Counted from the stretch's first letter, positions 7,927-16,927 are shown. The stretch: DNA of 64,000 nt from Microbacterium sp. 11MF (GCF_000383475.1 NZ_KB911460.1:1-64000), one strand, 5' to 3'. Notes: generated by a model from the letters alone, not told the origin. A program made the numbers and translations.

Positions 7927-9093
7927 TCAGCGCGCGGCGAGGATGCGGTCGGCGAGTTCGCGCACCGCACCGTCGCCACCGCGGCGCGTCAGGACGATGC
8001 GTGCGGCCGCCACGACCTCGGGCTGCGCATCGGCGACGGCGACCGGCCAGCCGACGAGCGCCATGGCGGCGAGGTCGTTCACGTCGTTTCCGAGATACGC
8101 CGTGTCGGAGAGGTCGACCCCGCGGTCAGCCGCCCACTGCCGCAGCACGGATGCCTTGTCCGCCACGCCGTGGACGACCTCGACCTGCAGCTTCTCGGCC
8201 CGCGCCCGCACCACGGCGTTCTGCTCCGTCGAGAGGATCAGGATCGGCACCCCCGCACGGCGCAACAGCGCGACGCCCATGCCGTCGGAGCGGCTCACCC
8301 TCACGTGCTCGGTGCCGGCGGCATCCACCCATGCGGAGTCGTCGGTGTGGACACCGTCGAAGTCCGTCACGACCACCGTCGCGGCGATCGGCTCGGCGGG
8401 CGCCACGAGGTGGGCGAGCGCCTGGGCGGTCCGCAGCTGGGCGGGGTCGTCGATCTCGATCGACGTCGCCTCGGGCACTTCGACGATCTCGGTGCGGCCG
8501 AAGAAACGGTGCCGCGCGCGACGGAAACCGTCGGTCGTGAAGACGTAGAACGCGCCGGTCTCGACGTAGTGCGGTTCCCGCTCCTGCCGGCGGGGACGGT
8601 GCGCCGCGTCGTGACCGAGAGCGGATGCGGCACCGTCGGCATCCCGCCGCCAGACGAACTCGTAGCTCTCCCGTGCCGAGAAGGCGCTGTCGGCGCTGCC
8701 GCTGCGTACCGCTGCGATGCCGGTGCCCAGGGCGTCGGCCGGGATGAAGGGGCTCGTCGCCTGCAGGAACGCCGTCACCCGCGGCGCGATGCCGTCATCG
8801 GCGAGGATGTCGAGGGCGTGCAGGAGTGCACTCTCGGAGCTCGCCGTGTCGCCCGAGATGTCGGCCGGGCGGGCGATGACACGGGCGCCGGCGGCGCGTG
8901 CGGCGGCCGCGATCGCCTCGTCGTCGGTGGAGACCACGACGAGGTCGACGGCTCCGGACGCGTGCGCCGCTCGCACGGCACGGACGACGAGCGGCACCCC
9001 GCCCACGCGCGCCACGTTCTTGCCCGGCACCCCTTTCGACCCACCTCGGGCAGGGATGATCGCGATCGTCTCGACGGTGCCTGCCACGGTCAT
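7927..9093 (-). CDS. neuA: CMP-nonulosonate cytidylyltransferase fused to KdsC-type HAD phosphatase
   Basis: 388 residues in two domains. Residues about 8-225 are a NeuA cytidylyltransferase with ARGGSKGVPGKN (15-26) and QATSPF (111-116), which activates the sugar acid with CTP. Residues about 235-388 are a HAD domain of the KdsC/nonulosonate-9-phosphatase type, with the nucleophile motif DFDGVHTDD (Asp244, Asp246) and the late motif GNDVNDLAAM. The fusion suggests that a phosphorylated acid is dephosphorylated and then activated by one polypeptide. The ATG overlaps the stop of the upstream gene (ATGA). Confidence 0.9.
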   Translation of the reverse strand: MTVAGTVETIAIIPARGGSKGVPGKNVARVGGVPLVVRAVRAAHASGAVDLVVVSTDDEAIAAAARAAGARVIARPADISGDTASSESALLHALDILADDGIAPRVTAFLQATSPFIPADALGTGIAAVRSGSADSAFSARESYEFVWRRDADGAASALGHDAAHRPRRQEREPHYVETGAFYVFTTDGFRRARHRFFGRTEIVEVPEATSIEIDDPAQLRTAQALAHLVAPAEPIAATVVVTDFDGVHTDDSAWVDAAGTEHVRVSRSDGMGVALLRRAGVPILILSTEQNAVVRARAEKLQVEVVHGVADKASVLRQWAADRGVDLSDTAYLGNDVNDLAAMALVGWPVAVADAQPEVVAAARIVLTRRGGDGAVRELADRILAAR

Positions 9094-10442
9094 CCTCCTC
9101 GAAGGGCCTTCCAGGCCCGCTTGCCGCGGCGGCGAGCGCCGCGGAGGGCGAGCTGGATCTCGGTGATCCGACTCGCGCCACTCTGCGCCCCGAGGGCGCG
9201 GGCGAACAGTCCGGGCCGGGCACCGCCCGGCAGGCCGAGCGAGCTCAGCCGGGTGCGGGCGAAGTAGCGGTGCCGCTCGTCGGCGGGCGCCCCGGTGAGG
9301 AACTCCTCTGCGCGAGCGCGCAGGTGCGCGGCGATCACCGGCTGCATCGCGAAGCCGACCGCGTCGACGAGGTGCTGCATCCGCTCCCCCCGGTACGGCG
9401 AATCGGCACGGGTGAGCGCGTCGATGATCGTGACCGGGATGCGGTTGCCGTTCTCATAGGGCGTGAGCCGCTGCAGCAGCAGCTCGGTGCCGACGGCGGC
9501 GATGGGGAGTCCGGTCAGCGCCTGCAGTGTCGGGAGGGCGGTCGAGAATCCCGCGACCGCGCCGACGAACGGGGCCCGCAGCGCCAGGACCTCGGCGGGG
9601 GTGCCGCCGCGGAACACGGTGAACCGCACGCCGCGACTCTCCGCGTGCGCGGCGAGGTCGTCGATCAGCGCGGGTGCGGCGGACGGATGCGGCTTGAACA
9701 CGATCGCGCCGGGCGTCCACTCGAGCGCGCGGTCGATCATGTCGCACTGCATCTGCAGTTCCTCGTCGGCGGTGATGAGCTTCAGCGCCGAGAGGTATTG
9801 GCCCAGGACGAGCGCGGGCCGATCGAGATCGCCGAGCGCGTCGATGGCGAGATCGTCGGTCGCGGCGGCCACCTCGTCGACGACGGCGCGGAGAGCCGTC
9901 GCCGGGACGGGCAACCGGTCGGTGCCGGCGAACAGCAGCGGCTCGACCCCGGGGACGGTGTCGGCGTAGACGACGCCGACCACACGACCGGCGACCGTGT
10001 GCGGCCACCGGTTGCGGATGGGCGAATAGGTCATCAGACCGTCGCCGACGATCGACACGGGCGCGCCCATGAAGACGTCGATGAACACGCGCGACGGCGC
10101 GACCTGAGGGCTCTGCAGGAACAGCTCGACCGCGTGGTCGCCGATCCCCCAGGCCTGTCGGAGCAGCCGCTCGAGCACGGGCGCCTCACCGACGGTGACC
10201 CGCCAGTGCGGCGGCCGCTCCGGCGCGAGCAGTTCGTTGAGGTCGATCACGCGGTCGAAGCGGGACCGCAACGCCGCCAGATGCGGGGCGTCGACGATGC
10301 CGTCGCCGGCCTCGGGAATGATCGCGGCGTTGACGGCGACCAGGATGCGACCCGACGACGAGGCGGGGAGGGCACCGGCATCCATCGCGGCCACCGCCGT
10401 CATGAGACCGTATGCCGAGTTGAGGACGAAGATCTGGGTCAT
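9090..10442 (-). CDS. Alpha-2,8-polysialyltransferase family protein
   Basis: 450 residues resembling the POLYST family (bacterial capsule polysialyltransferases). Visible features are the N-terminal FVLNSAYGLMTAVAAMDAGA, SIVGDGLMTYSPIRN in the first half, and IVFKPHPSAAP, typical of the CMP-binding half of such enzymes, followed by GAVAGFSTALPTLQALTGLP. It should polymerise CMP-activated nonulosonic acid. It overlaps the glycosyltransferase upstream and neuA downstream by 4 bp each, showing tight coupling. Linkage and acceptor are unknown. Confidence 0.82.
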   Translation of the reverse strand: MTQIFVLNSAYGLMTAVAAMDAGALPASSSGRILVAVNAAIIPEAGDGIVDAPHLAALRSRFDRVIDLNELLAPERPPHWRVTVGEAPVLERLLRQAWGIGDHAVELFLQSPQVAPSRVFIDVFMGAPVSIVGDGLMTYSPIRNRWPHTVAGRVVGVVYADTVPGVEPLLFAGTDRLPVPATALRAVVDEVAAATDDLAIDALGDLDRPALVLGQYLSALKLITADEELQMQCDMIDRALEWTPGAIVFKPHPSAAPALIDDLAAHAESRGVRFTVFRGGTPAEVLALRAPFVGAVAGFSTALPTLQALTGLPIAAVGTELLLQRLTPYENGNRIPVTIIDALTRADSPYRGERMQHLVDAVGFAMQPVIAAHLRARAEEFLTGAPADERHRYFARTRLSSLGLPGGARPGLFARALGAQSGASRITEIQLALRGARRRGKRAWKALRGG

Positions 10443-11416
10443 GCGCTGCGGACCTCGCGCACGAGGCGCGCAAGGATGCGGCGTCGCCGATCCGACAGGC
10501 GCGACAGGGCGGGGTCGATCTGGTCCGCGGGGATGGCGCGGAGGAGATCGCGGATGCCGCTGCGCAGCGCCGTGCGGTCGGCGGTCGACATCGCCCGCGC
10601 GCGGAACAGGTGGTACGCGCAGACCGACATCGTCGTGGTGGCGATCTTCGGCAGGAACCTGTCGGCGTCGTGGTCGTCTTCGACGACACGGATCGCCTCG
10701 GCGAAGGCAGGGAGGAAGTCGAGTTGGCGGCGGTCGAGGACCTGGGTCAGCGAGGTCGTGACGCCGCGGCGGTACAGGATGGCGGGTGCGTCGACGACGG
10801 CGAACGACGCCGCCCGCAGATGGAGCCGCCAGATCCACGGTCGGTCCTCCGCCGTGAACAGTCCGGGCTCGAAGTGGGCGAGACCCTGATCCAGGATGCG
10901 GCGATGGAACATTCCCGCCCAGGCATAGGGGTAGTCGACCATGGTGGTCTCGTCCGCGGGCAGGATCGCCTCGCGCGGCGACACCGCCCGTCCGCGCCAC
11001 GCGTGCGGCGCCCTCATCAACCGGCGGCGGCCGTCCGTGTCGGTCACGTGGTCGGTGCGTACGAAGTCGCATTCCAGCCGGCGCATCGAGGCGATGAGAC
11101 TCTCGAGGCGCTCGGGATGCATCCAGTCGTCGCCGTCGACGAAGCAGAAGAACTCGGTGTCCACGCGCTCGAGTCCCTGGTTGCGGGCGGCGGCGAGTCC
11201 GACGGGCTGCGGGTTGGAGATGATCTCCACGTGGGGCATGTCGCGGGCGAAGTGCTGGACCTGCACACGGGTGTCGTCCGTCGAGCCGTCGTCGATGACC
11301 ACCAGCCGTAGCCGGCCGGGGTCCTGGAACTGGCGTCCGAGAGTCGTGACGGTCGTGCCGATGTAGGGACCCGCGTCTTTCGCCGGAAGGATGACGGTCA
11401 CGATCGGAGAGGACAC
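10439..11416 (-). CDS. Family 2 glycosyltransferase
   Basis: 325 residues if it begins at GTG 11416 (MSSPIVTVILPAKDAG), the normal beginning of the GT-A fold. VVIDDGSTDDT and the metal-binding DGDDW motif are present. The open frame continues upstream to 11614 but that extension has no homology-like features and no ribosome-binding site. First gene of the nonulosonate cassette; it probably builds the acceptor or adds a second sugar to a heteropolymer. Start is uncertain; the promoter should lie between 11416 and 11614. Confidence 0.85.
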   Translation of the reverse strand: MSSPIVTVILPAKDAGPYIGTTVTTLGRQFQDPGRLRLVVIDDGSTDDTRVQVQHFARDMPHVEIISNPQPVGLAAARNQGLERVDTEFFCFVDGDDWMHPERLESLIASMRRLECDFVRTDHVTDTDGRRRLMRAPHAWRGRAVSPREAILPADETTMVDYPYAWAGMFHRRILDQGLAHFEPGLFTAEDRPWIWRLHLRAASFAVVDAPAILYRRGVTTSLTQVLDRRQLDFLPAFAEAIRVVEDDHDADRFLPKIATTTMSVCAYHLFRARAMSTADRTALRSGIRDLLRAIPADQIDPALSRLSDRRRRILARLVREVRSA

Positions 11417-11614
11417 GTCGCGATACAAACAAGTGGTCGTGACCGGGAGGTTGCTCCCGGGTGAACGGGCGCTGACCTCGTTCGCGTCGCAGCACAGCAG
11501 TACCCCTCGGTCCACGGTTCGAGCTGCTCGGACTCCTCGGCTACCGTTGTCGATCGTCGGGGGGCGCGTCGTCATGGTGCGTGTCCTCGCACACCGCAGA
11601 CCAAGGAGACCCAC

Positions 11615-12157
11615 ATGTCACGTACGCACACCATCTCCGCCGGCTTCGCCGTCGCAACGCTGGCACTGTTCGCCCTGACCGGGTGCGGCTCGGCCGAATC
11701 GGGCACCACCACCAACCCCGCGCCGGTCAGCTCCGCTCCCGCCGCCCAGTCCCCGTCCGCTGACGCCGAGGCGCCTACCGGCGACCAGACCACGGCCGAG
11801 GCCTGCTCCATCCTGCAGTCCGACATGACCGACCTGTCGAGCGAGATCAACGCCGCGAGCGGCGAGGTCAACAGCGCGATCCAGTCCGGCGACACGAGCG
11901 CCGTCCGCGACACCCTCTCCGAGATCGGCGGGAAGATCGACGACGTCTCGGGCAAGATCACCAACCCCGAGGTCTCCGAGGCGTTCGACGCGTACGCCAC
12001 GGCCTGGGGCAGCTTCGAGAAGACCTTCGCCGAGATCAGCGACGCGGTCGACGCCAAGGACCAGGCTGCGCTGCAGTCCGCCGCCGGCGACATCAACACG
12101 GGCGTCACGGCGTTCACCGACGCCGCAGGCAAGATCGGCGAAGCCTGCAACGGCTGA
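11615..12157 (+). CDS. Small secreted lipoprotein
   Basis: 180 residues, function unknown. A signal peptide ends in the lipobox LTGC, so the protein is lipid-anchored outside the membrane. A Thr/Pro/Ala-rich linker follows, then a predicted helical domain (about 60-178) with two Cys (EACS near residue 64 and GEACNG at the end) that could form a disulfide. AAGGAG precedes the ATG. It is divergent from the glycan cassette but shows no link to it. Confidence 0.85.
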   Translation: MSRTHTISAGFAVATLALFALTGCGSAESGTTTNPAPVSSAPAAQSPSADAEAPTGDQTTAEACSILQSDMTDLSSEINAASGEVNSAIQSGDTSAVRDTLSEIGGKIDDVSGKITNPEVSEAFDAYATAWGSFEKTFAEISDAVDAKDQAALQSAAGDINTGVTAFTDAAGKIGEACNG

Positions 12158-12168
12158 GTCCCCTGTTC

Positions 12169-12207
12169 GCACGGCGCCCCTCGTCCCTCGGACGGGGGGC
12201 GCCGTGC
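12169..12207. terminator. Bidirectional terminator hairpin
   Basis: GCACGGCGCCCC (12169-12180) and GGGGCGCCGTGC (12196-12207) form a perfect 12-bp stem between the converging lipoprotein and DUF779 genes. Confidence 0.75.
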
Positions 12208-12208
12208 G

Positions 12209-12595
12209 TCAGGCGAGCCCGAAGGCGACGAGCTCGTCGGCGGTCAGCATCCGGGACCGGATGAGGAACCGCATCCCGGTCGGTCCTTCGACGCTGAACC
12301 CCGCGCCGCGCCCGGGCACGACATCGATCGTGAGATGCGTGTACTTCCAGTACTCGAACTGGGATGCCGACATGTAGACCTCGATCGGATCGTCGATGCC
12401 CGCGTCGATGTCGCCGAGCTTCACGTCTCCCGGTCCGGTGAGGAACATCCCGATCGGGAAGCACATGGGACTGCTGCCGTCGCAGCATCCGCCGGACTGA
12501 TGGAACATCAGGGGTCCGTGCTGCGCGGTGAGGGTGCGCAGCAGAGCCGCCGCCTCGTCCGAGACGGCGACTCTGCTGTAGGTGGTGTCGGTCAT
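12209..12595 (-). CDS. DUF779 protein, aldehyde dehydrogenase partner
   Basis: 128 residues. The DUF779 signature is clear: MFHQSGGCCDGSSPMCFP followed by the YMSASQFEYWKYTHLTIDV strand. Cys-rich GGCCDG may bind metal. The family is almost always encoded directly after AldB-type aldehyde dehydrogenases, as here (11 bp gap); its biochemical role is not established. It starts at ATG 12595, not at the upstream in-frame ATG, because that extension overlaps the dehydrogenase. Confidence 0.9.
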   Translation of the reverse strand: MTDTTYSRVAVSDEAAALLRTLTAQHGPLMFHQSGGCCDGSSPMCFPIGMFLTGPGDVKLGDIDAGIDDPIEVYMSASQFEYWKYTHLTIDVVPGRGAGFSVEGPTGMRFLIRSRMLTADELVAFGLA

Positions 12596-12606
12596 GGGGT
12601 GTCGGC

Positions 12607-14157
12607 TCAGAAGAAGCCCATCGCGCCCTCGGCGTAGGACACGAGCAGGTTCTTCGTCTGCTGGTAGTGGTCGAGCATCTTGAGGTGGTTCTCGCGACCG
12701 ATGCCGGACTGCTTGTACCCGCCGAACGCGGCGTGCGCGGGGTACTGGTGGTACGTGTTCGTCCAGACGCGACCCGCCTCGATCGCCCGTCCCGCACGGT
12801 AGGCGGTGGCGCCGGAGCGGCTCCAGACGCCCGCACCGAGGCCGTACAGGGTGTCGTTGGCGATCGAGATGGCGTCGTCGAAGTCGTCGAAGCTCGTCAC
12901 CGAGAGCACCGGGCCGAAGATCTCCTCCTGGAAGATGCGCATGTCGTTCGTGCCCTCGAACACGGTCGGCGCGACGTAGTACCCGCCGCTGAGCTCGCCG
13001 CCGAGGTCGACCCGCTCGCCGCCGGTGAGCAGCTTCGCGCCGCCCTGCTTGCCGATGTCGATGTAGCTGAGGATCTTCTCGAGCTGATCGTTGGATGCCT
13101 GGGCCCCGATCATCGTGGCCGGGTCGAGGGGATTGCCCTGCACGACCTTGCCGACGCGCTCGAGACCGTCCGAGAGGAACGAGTCGTAGATCGAGCGCTG
13201 GATGAGCGACCGAGACGGACACGTGCAGACCTCGCCCTGGTTGAGGGCGAACATCGTGAAGCCCTCGAGCGCCTTGTCGTAGTACGCGTCGTCGGTGCGG
13301 CTGGCGACGTCCTCGAAGAACAGGTTCGGGCTCTTGCCACCGAGCTCGAGGGTGACGGGGATGAGGTTCTGCGAGGCGTACTGCATGATGAGGCGGCCCG
13401 TCGTCGTCTCACCGGTGAAGGCGATCTTGCGGATGCGCTTGTGCGAGGCGAGCGGGGCGCCCGCTTCGATGCCGAACCCGTTGACGATGTTCACGACGCC
13501 CGCGGGCAGCAGATCGCCGATGATCTCGAACAGGAACAGGATGGATGCCGGGGTCTGCTCGGCCGGCTTCAGCACGACGCAGTTGCCCGCCGCGAGGGCG
13601 GGGGCGAGCTTCCACGTGGCCATGAGGATCGGGAAGTTCCAGGGGATGATCTGCCCCACCACTCCCAGCGGCTCGTGGAAGTGATAGGCCACCGTGTCCT
13701 CGTCGAGTTGGCTGAGCGTGCCCTCCTGGGCCCGCAGAACGCCCGCGAAGTAGCGGAAGTGGTCGGCGGCGAGCGGGATGTCGGCGGCCAGCGTCTCGCG
13801 GACGGGCTTGCCGTTCTCCCACGTCTCGGCGACGGCGATCTTCTCGAGGTTCTGCTCGATGCGGTCGGCGATCTTGTTGAGGATGACGGCGCGCTCGGCG
13901 GGCGTCGTCTTCCGCCACGACGCGAACGCCTGCCAGGCGACGTCCACGGCGCGGTCGATGTCCTCGACGGTGCCGCGGCCGACCTCGCAGAACGGCTTGC
14001 CGGTGACGGGGGTGATGTTCTCGAAGTACTGGCCCTTCACGGGCTCGACGAACTCGCCCCCGATGTAGTGGCCGTAGCGCGCACGGTACTCGGCGACCGA
14101 GCCCCGCTGGCCGGGTGCGGCGTAGGCGCTCGAGACGCCCTCTTCGACGATGGTCAT
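12607..14157 (-). CDS. Aldehyde dehydrogenase, AldB/ExaC type
   Basis: 516 residues. Oxidises short aliphatic aldehydes such as acetaldehyde to the acid with NAD(P). Motifs: cofactor region [20 protein letters not shown], general base Glu in LELGGKSPN, catalytic Cys in [14 protein letters not shown] (the two-Cys pattern typical of this subgroup), and [10 protein letters not shown]. The ATG at 14157 has GAAGGAG 6 nt upstream; an in-frame ATG at 14178 lacks one. It forms an operon with DUF779 and lies downstream of a GAF regulator on the same strand, which probably controls it. Confidence 0.95.
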   Translation of the reverse strand: MTIVEEGVSSAYAAPGQRGSVAEYRARYGHYIGGEFVEPVKGQYFENITPVTGKPFCEVGRGTVEDIDRAVDVAWQAFASWRKTTPAERAVILNKIADRIEQNLEKIAVAETWENGKPVRETLAADIPLAADHFRYFAGVLRAQEGTLSQLDEDTVAYHFHEPLGVVGQIIPWNFPILMATWKLAPALAAGNCVVLKPAEQTPASILFLFEIIGDLLPAGVVNIVNGFGIEAGAPLASHKRIRKIAFTGETTTGRLIMQYASQNLIPVTLELGGKSPNLFFEDVASRTDDAYYDKALEGFTMFALNQGEVCTCPSRSLIQRSIYDSFLSDGLERVGKVVQGNPLDPATMIGAQASNDQLEKILSYIDIGKQGGAKLLTGGERVDLGGELSGGYYVAPTVFEGTNDMRIFQEEIFGPVLSVTSFDDFDDAISIANDTLYGLGAGVWSRSGATAYRAGRAIEAGRVWTNTYHQYPAHAAFGGYKQSGIGRENHLKMLDHYQQTKNLLVSYAEGAMGFF

Positions 14158-14292
14158 GCTGTCTCCTTCGACGGACATGGATGCGGCGTCCTCGCCGCGG
14201 ATCGGATTGCCCGCACGCTACGCCGCCCGAGGTTGCATCGGGTTGCGCGGGCGGCGGCGTGCGCGGATGCGGACGGGCGGGGCGACCGCGCG

Positions 14293-14366
14293 GATGCAAT
14301 AGATCTCGCGCGACACGCCCCGCCCCGGCATCCGATCCCGGCGTGTCGCGTCGGATCCCTTGCATC
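14293..14366. repeat. 74-bp palindromic repeat element, copy B
   Basis: Same length and same internal offsets as copy A at 861-934: outer arms GATGCAA/TTGCATC, inner arms GCGACAC (offset 17) and GTGTCGC (offset 50). In this copy the inner stem is longer, CGCGACACGCC (14309-14319) with GGCGTGTCGCG (14340-14350). Loop bases differ between copies while arms are kept, suggesting selection for structure. It sits between the GAF regulator and the aldehyde dehydrogenase. Confidence 0.75.
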
Positions 14367-14405
14367 CGCGGACACCCGCAAGCGCGCCAGCCCCGCGGAG
14401 CTTCG

Positions 14406-15716
14406 TCAGCCCAGCGCCTCGATGCGGGCGACGAGGCCAGCGCGGCGCGGCGACCGGGCCGGCAGCATCCCGAGGCAGAGGCGCAGCACCTCGGCATCCT
14501 CGGATCCCTCGGCCGTGTCGGCGTAGGCGAGGAGGACGTCCACGCCCGCCTCGGTGAGGAGCGTCTCGCGCAGGGTCGCGCGGACGGATTCGCGGAGCGC
14601 GTCCACTCCGGGGGCGACGGACTCGGGCAGGACGGCGCCGGGGTAGGCGGCGAGCGCGACCCGGTGCGCACCGCGCCCGAGGAGCGACACGACGTGCTGC
14701 ACGTCGGTCTCGAGCTCGGAGGGCAGCCGGTAGGGGCGCGACAGCGGCACGAGGTGAGGCGCGCGCTTCTCGAGCACCTTCCGCAGCCGCACCATCTCGG
14801 GTCGCAGGGTATCGACGGCCGGCTCGCCGTAGACGAGCTCCGCCAGGGCGTCGGCCGACAGCCCCTCCCGGTGGGTCGCGAGCATGAGCAGGATCTCGGC
14901 GTGCCGGGCACTGAGCTCGACGACGGATGCCGCGGCATCCCCCGCTGTCTCGAGCAGGGCACGGTCGCGCCCGAGCACCCGCAGGGTCGCGTGGGGGCGC
15001 GTCGCGGGGCGCGTCGCCCGGCGCCTGGGCGTCGCCGCCCGGGAGCGCAGGCGTCCGACGAGCAGTTCGCTCTCGATGGCGCGGGCCGTGGCGTCGACGA
15101 GCAGCTGCGCCTGAGGGGTCACGGCCTCCGACCCGCCGGTGACGTCGATGACGCCGAGCAGACGCTGCGTCTCGGGGTCGTGGACAGGCGCAGCGGTGCA
15201 CGACCACGGCTGCACGTACCGGTTGAAGTGCTCCGCCTGTCGGATCTGCACGGCGCGGTCGAGGGCGAGGGCCGTTCCCGGCGCGGAGGTGCCGACGGAT
15301 GCCTCGGCCCAATCTGCACCCGCGACGAAACCCATGTCGCCGGTGAGCGTGCGGATGCCGCGGTCGCCCTCGACCCAGAGGAGGCGGCCCGAGGCATCCC
15401 CGACCGCGACGACGACGCCGGAGTCCTCTGCGGAGCCGGGGAGCAGCAGCGAGCGCACCATCTCCATGACACCCGCCAGGGGGTGCGCGCGTCGGTACGC
15501 CTCGAGTTCGTCGGCGGTCATGTCGAGCCGCGGCAGGCCTTCGGCGGCGGCATCCGAGGCGAGCGAGCGACGCCACGACTCGCGGACCAGCGGACGGACG
15601 TCGGCGAGACGCGGATCCCCGGTGTTCCCCGCGAGGAGCTCTTCGTGAGCGCGTTCGATCAGCAGGCGCGAGGTGGCGGGTGCGACCTCGGTCCGGGCGG
15701 ACCACGGCGAGCTCAT
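14406..15716 (-). CDS. GAF-domain transcriptional regulator of the aldehyde dehydrogenase locus
   Basis: 436 residues. The N-terminal third carries the VRESWRRSLAS motif common in AcoR-like regulators, and a GAF domain spans about 80-215 (VVVAVGDASGRLLWVEGD, GFVAGADWAEASVGTSAPGT). The C-terminal part holds a winged-helix-like segment (SARHAEILLMLATHREGL). There is no AAA+ sigma-54 domain, as in other actinobacterial versions. Location immediately upstream of ald/DUF779 suggests it senses an aldehyde or alcohol-derived signal and activates them. The ligand is unknown. Confidence 0.88.
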   Translation of the reverse strand: MSSPWSARTEVAPATSRLLIERAHEELLAGNTGDPRLADVRPLVRESWRRSLASDAAAEGLPRLDMTADELEAYRRAHPLAGVMEMVRSLLLPGSAEDSGVVVAVGDASGRLLWVEGDRGIRTLTGDMGFVAGADWAEASVGTSAPGTALALDRAVQIRQAEHFNRYVQPWSCTAAPVHDPETQRLLGVIDVTGGSEAVTPQAQLLVDATARAIESELLVGRLRSRAATPRRRATRPATRPHATLRVLGRDRALLETAGDAAASVVELSARHAEILLMLATHREGLSADALAELVYGEPAVDTLRPEMVRLRKVLEKRAPHLVPLSRPYRLPSELETDVQHVVSLLGRGAHRVALAAYPGAVLPESVAPGVDALRESVRATLRETLLTEAGVDVLLAYADTAEGSEDAEVLRLCLGMLPARSPRRAGLVARIEALG

Positions 15717-15784
15717 GGGGCTCCGATCATCGTCGAAGGAGCGATGCCGGCCAGTCTAGGTCGGGCTGCCGCGCGGCGACAGGC

Positions 15785-16114
15785 TCAGCGACGGAGGAGG
15801 TTGCCGTCTGCCCATTCGCCGAGCTGGGTCAGGATCGGTGCCAGGCGGCACCCCGCCTCGGTCAGCGCGTACGTGACCGCGACCGGCGGGCCCGGTTCGA
15901 CCTGGCGCGCGATCAGGCCGGCGTCGGAGAGCTCGGTGAGTCGGTCCGACAGGACGGCGTCGCTGATGCCCGAGACGGCACGGCGCACTCCCGAGAACGA
16001 GAGCTCGCCCTCACCGAGGACGTCGAGGATCATGCCGTTCCAGCGTTTGCCGAGGATCGAGAACGCGTGCGAGACCGCGGCGTCGCACTGTCGCGCGTCG
16101 TGATCATCGGCCAT
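15785..16114 (-). CDS. HxlR-family transcriptional regulator
   Basis: 109 residues: a winged helix with CDAAVSHAFSILGKRWNGMI at the N-terminus and LSDRLTELSDAGLIARQV as the recognition region. A Cys about 10 residues in corresponds to the redox-sensing Cys of YodB/QorR/HypR-type members, which respond to quinones and electrophiles. It is divergent from an azoreductase-like gene, the classical arrangement for such regulators. Start at 16114 is supported by a -10 box six nucleotides away. Confidence 0.92.
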   Translation of the reverse strand: MADDHDARQCDAAVSHAFSILGKRWNGMILDVLGEGELSFSGVRRAVSGISDAVLSDRLTELSDAGLIARQVEPGPPVAVTYALTEAGCRLAPILTQLGEWADGNLLRR

Positions 16115-16120
16115 GGATAC

Positions 16121-16126
16121 ATCGTA
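16121..16126 (-). promoter_or_regulatory. -10 box TACGAT for HxlR gene, leaderless
   Basis: On the minus strand TACGAT is separated by 6 nt from the ATG at 16114; no ribosome-binding site is present. Confidence 0.5.
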
Positions 16127-16150
16127 GGCGTGCTAGCGTTCACGAAGCCG

Positions 16151-16165
16151 CTATGTTTTCCATAG
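16151..16165. promoter_or_regulatory. Candidate HxlR operator
   Basis: CTATG-N5-CATAG is a short inverted repeat in the 72-bp divergent spacer between the HxlR regulator and the azoreductase-like gene. The A/T composition stands out from its surroundings. Binding is inferred. Confidence 0.5.
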
Positions 16166-16186
16166 TCACTCTGATCGGAGAAGCAC

Positions 16187-16834
16187 ATGACCCTGTTCCG
16201 TCTCGATGCCAGCATCCTGCCCGCCACGTCCGCCAGCCGCGAGCTCGGCGACCTCGTCGAGGCGGAGTGGCTCGCCGCCCACCCGTCCTCCACCGTCGTG
16301 CGGCGCGATGTCGCCGCCGACCCGATCGTCGCGACCGCCTGGCGGGACTCGGTGACCGCCGGCTTCACGCCGGTCGAGGAGCTGACCGACGGACAGGGTG
16401 AGGCGATCGCGCTCCGCACGCGTCTCGCCGACGAGCTGATCGACGCCGATGCGCTGCTGTTCACCGTGCCCCTCTACAACTACGGCGTCTCGCAGCACGT
16501 GAAGACCTGGTTCGACCTCGCCTACACGGATCCCCGAATCGACCCGCAGGGGACGGCGCTGCGCAGCAAGCCGGCGACCCTCGTGACCGTCCTCGGCGGC
16601 AACTACGCGCCCGGCAGCCCGCGCGAGGGCTGGGACCACTCGACCGGGTGGCTCCGCCGCGTGTTCGAGGACGTCTGGGGTCTCGAGCTCACCGTCGTCC
16701 ACCGCCCCTTCACACTGGTGGGCGTCAACCCCGCGCTCGATGCCTTCACCGACGCCGCGGCCGAGCTCAAGGCCGGCGCGGAGCAGGCCGCGGTCGACGC
16801 CGGTCGCGCCCTCGCGGCATCCCGCGCCGCCTGA
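16187..16834 (+). CDS. FMN-dependent NADH azoreductase / NAD(P)H oxidoreductase
   Basis: 215 residues with a flavodoxin-like fold. Motifs of the AzoR/acyl-carrier phosphodiesterase family are seen: LDASILPATSASRELGD at the N-terminus for FMN phosphate binding, LLFTVPLYNYGVSQHVKTWF, and TVLGGNYAPGSP. The enzyme likely reduces quinones or azo compounds by two electrons, detoxifying electrophiles. Divergent from its probable HxlR repressor. GGAGAAGC precedes the ATG. Confidence 0.88.
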   Translation: MTLFRLDASILPATSASRELGDLVEAEWLAAHPSSTVVRRDVAADPIVATAWRDSVTAGFTPVEELTDGQGEAIALRTRLADELIDADALLFTVPLYNYGVSQHVKTWFDLAYTDPRIDPQGTALRSKPATLVTVLGGNYAPGSPREGWDHSTGWLRRVFEDVWGLELTVVHRPFTLVGVNPALDAFTDAAAELKAGAEQAAVDAGRALAASRAA

Positions 16835-16927
16835 GTCGGGTGTCGCCCGTCACGACTCGCCGCGCGGCGGTGCAGATCGTGACGGGCGAACGGCCTCACG
16901 GAGCCGCCGCTCCCGCATCATGGACGC

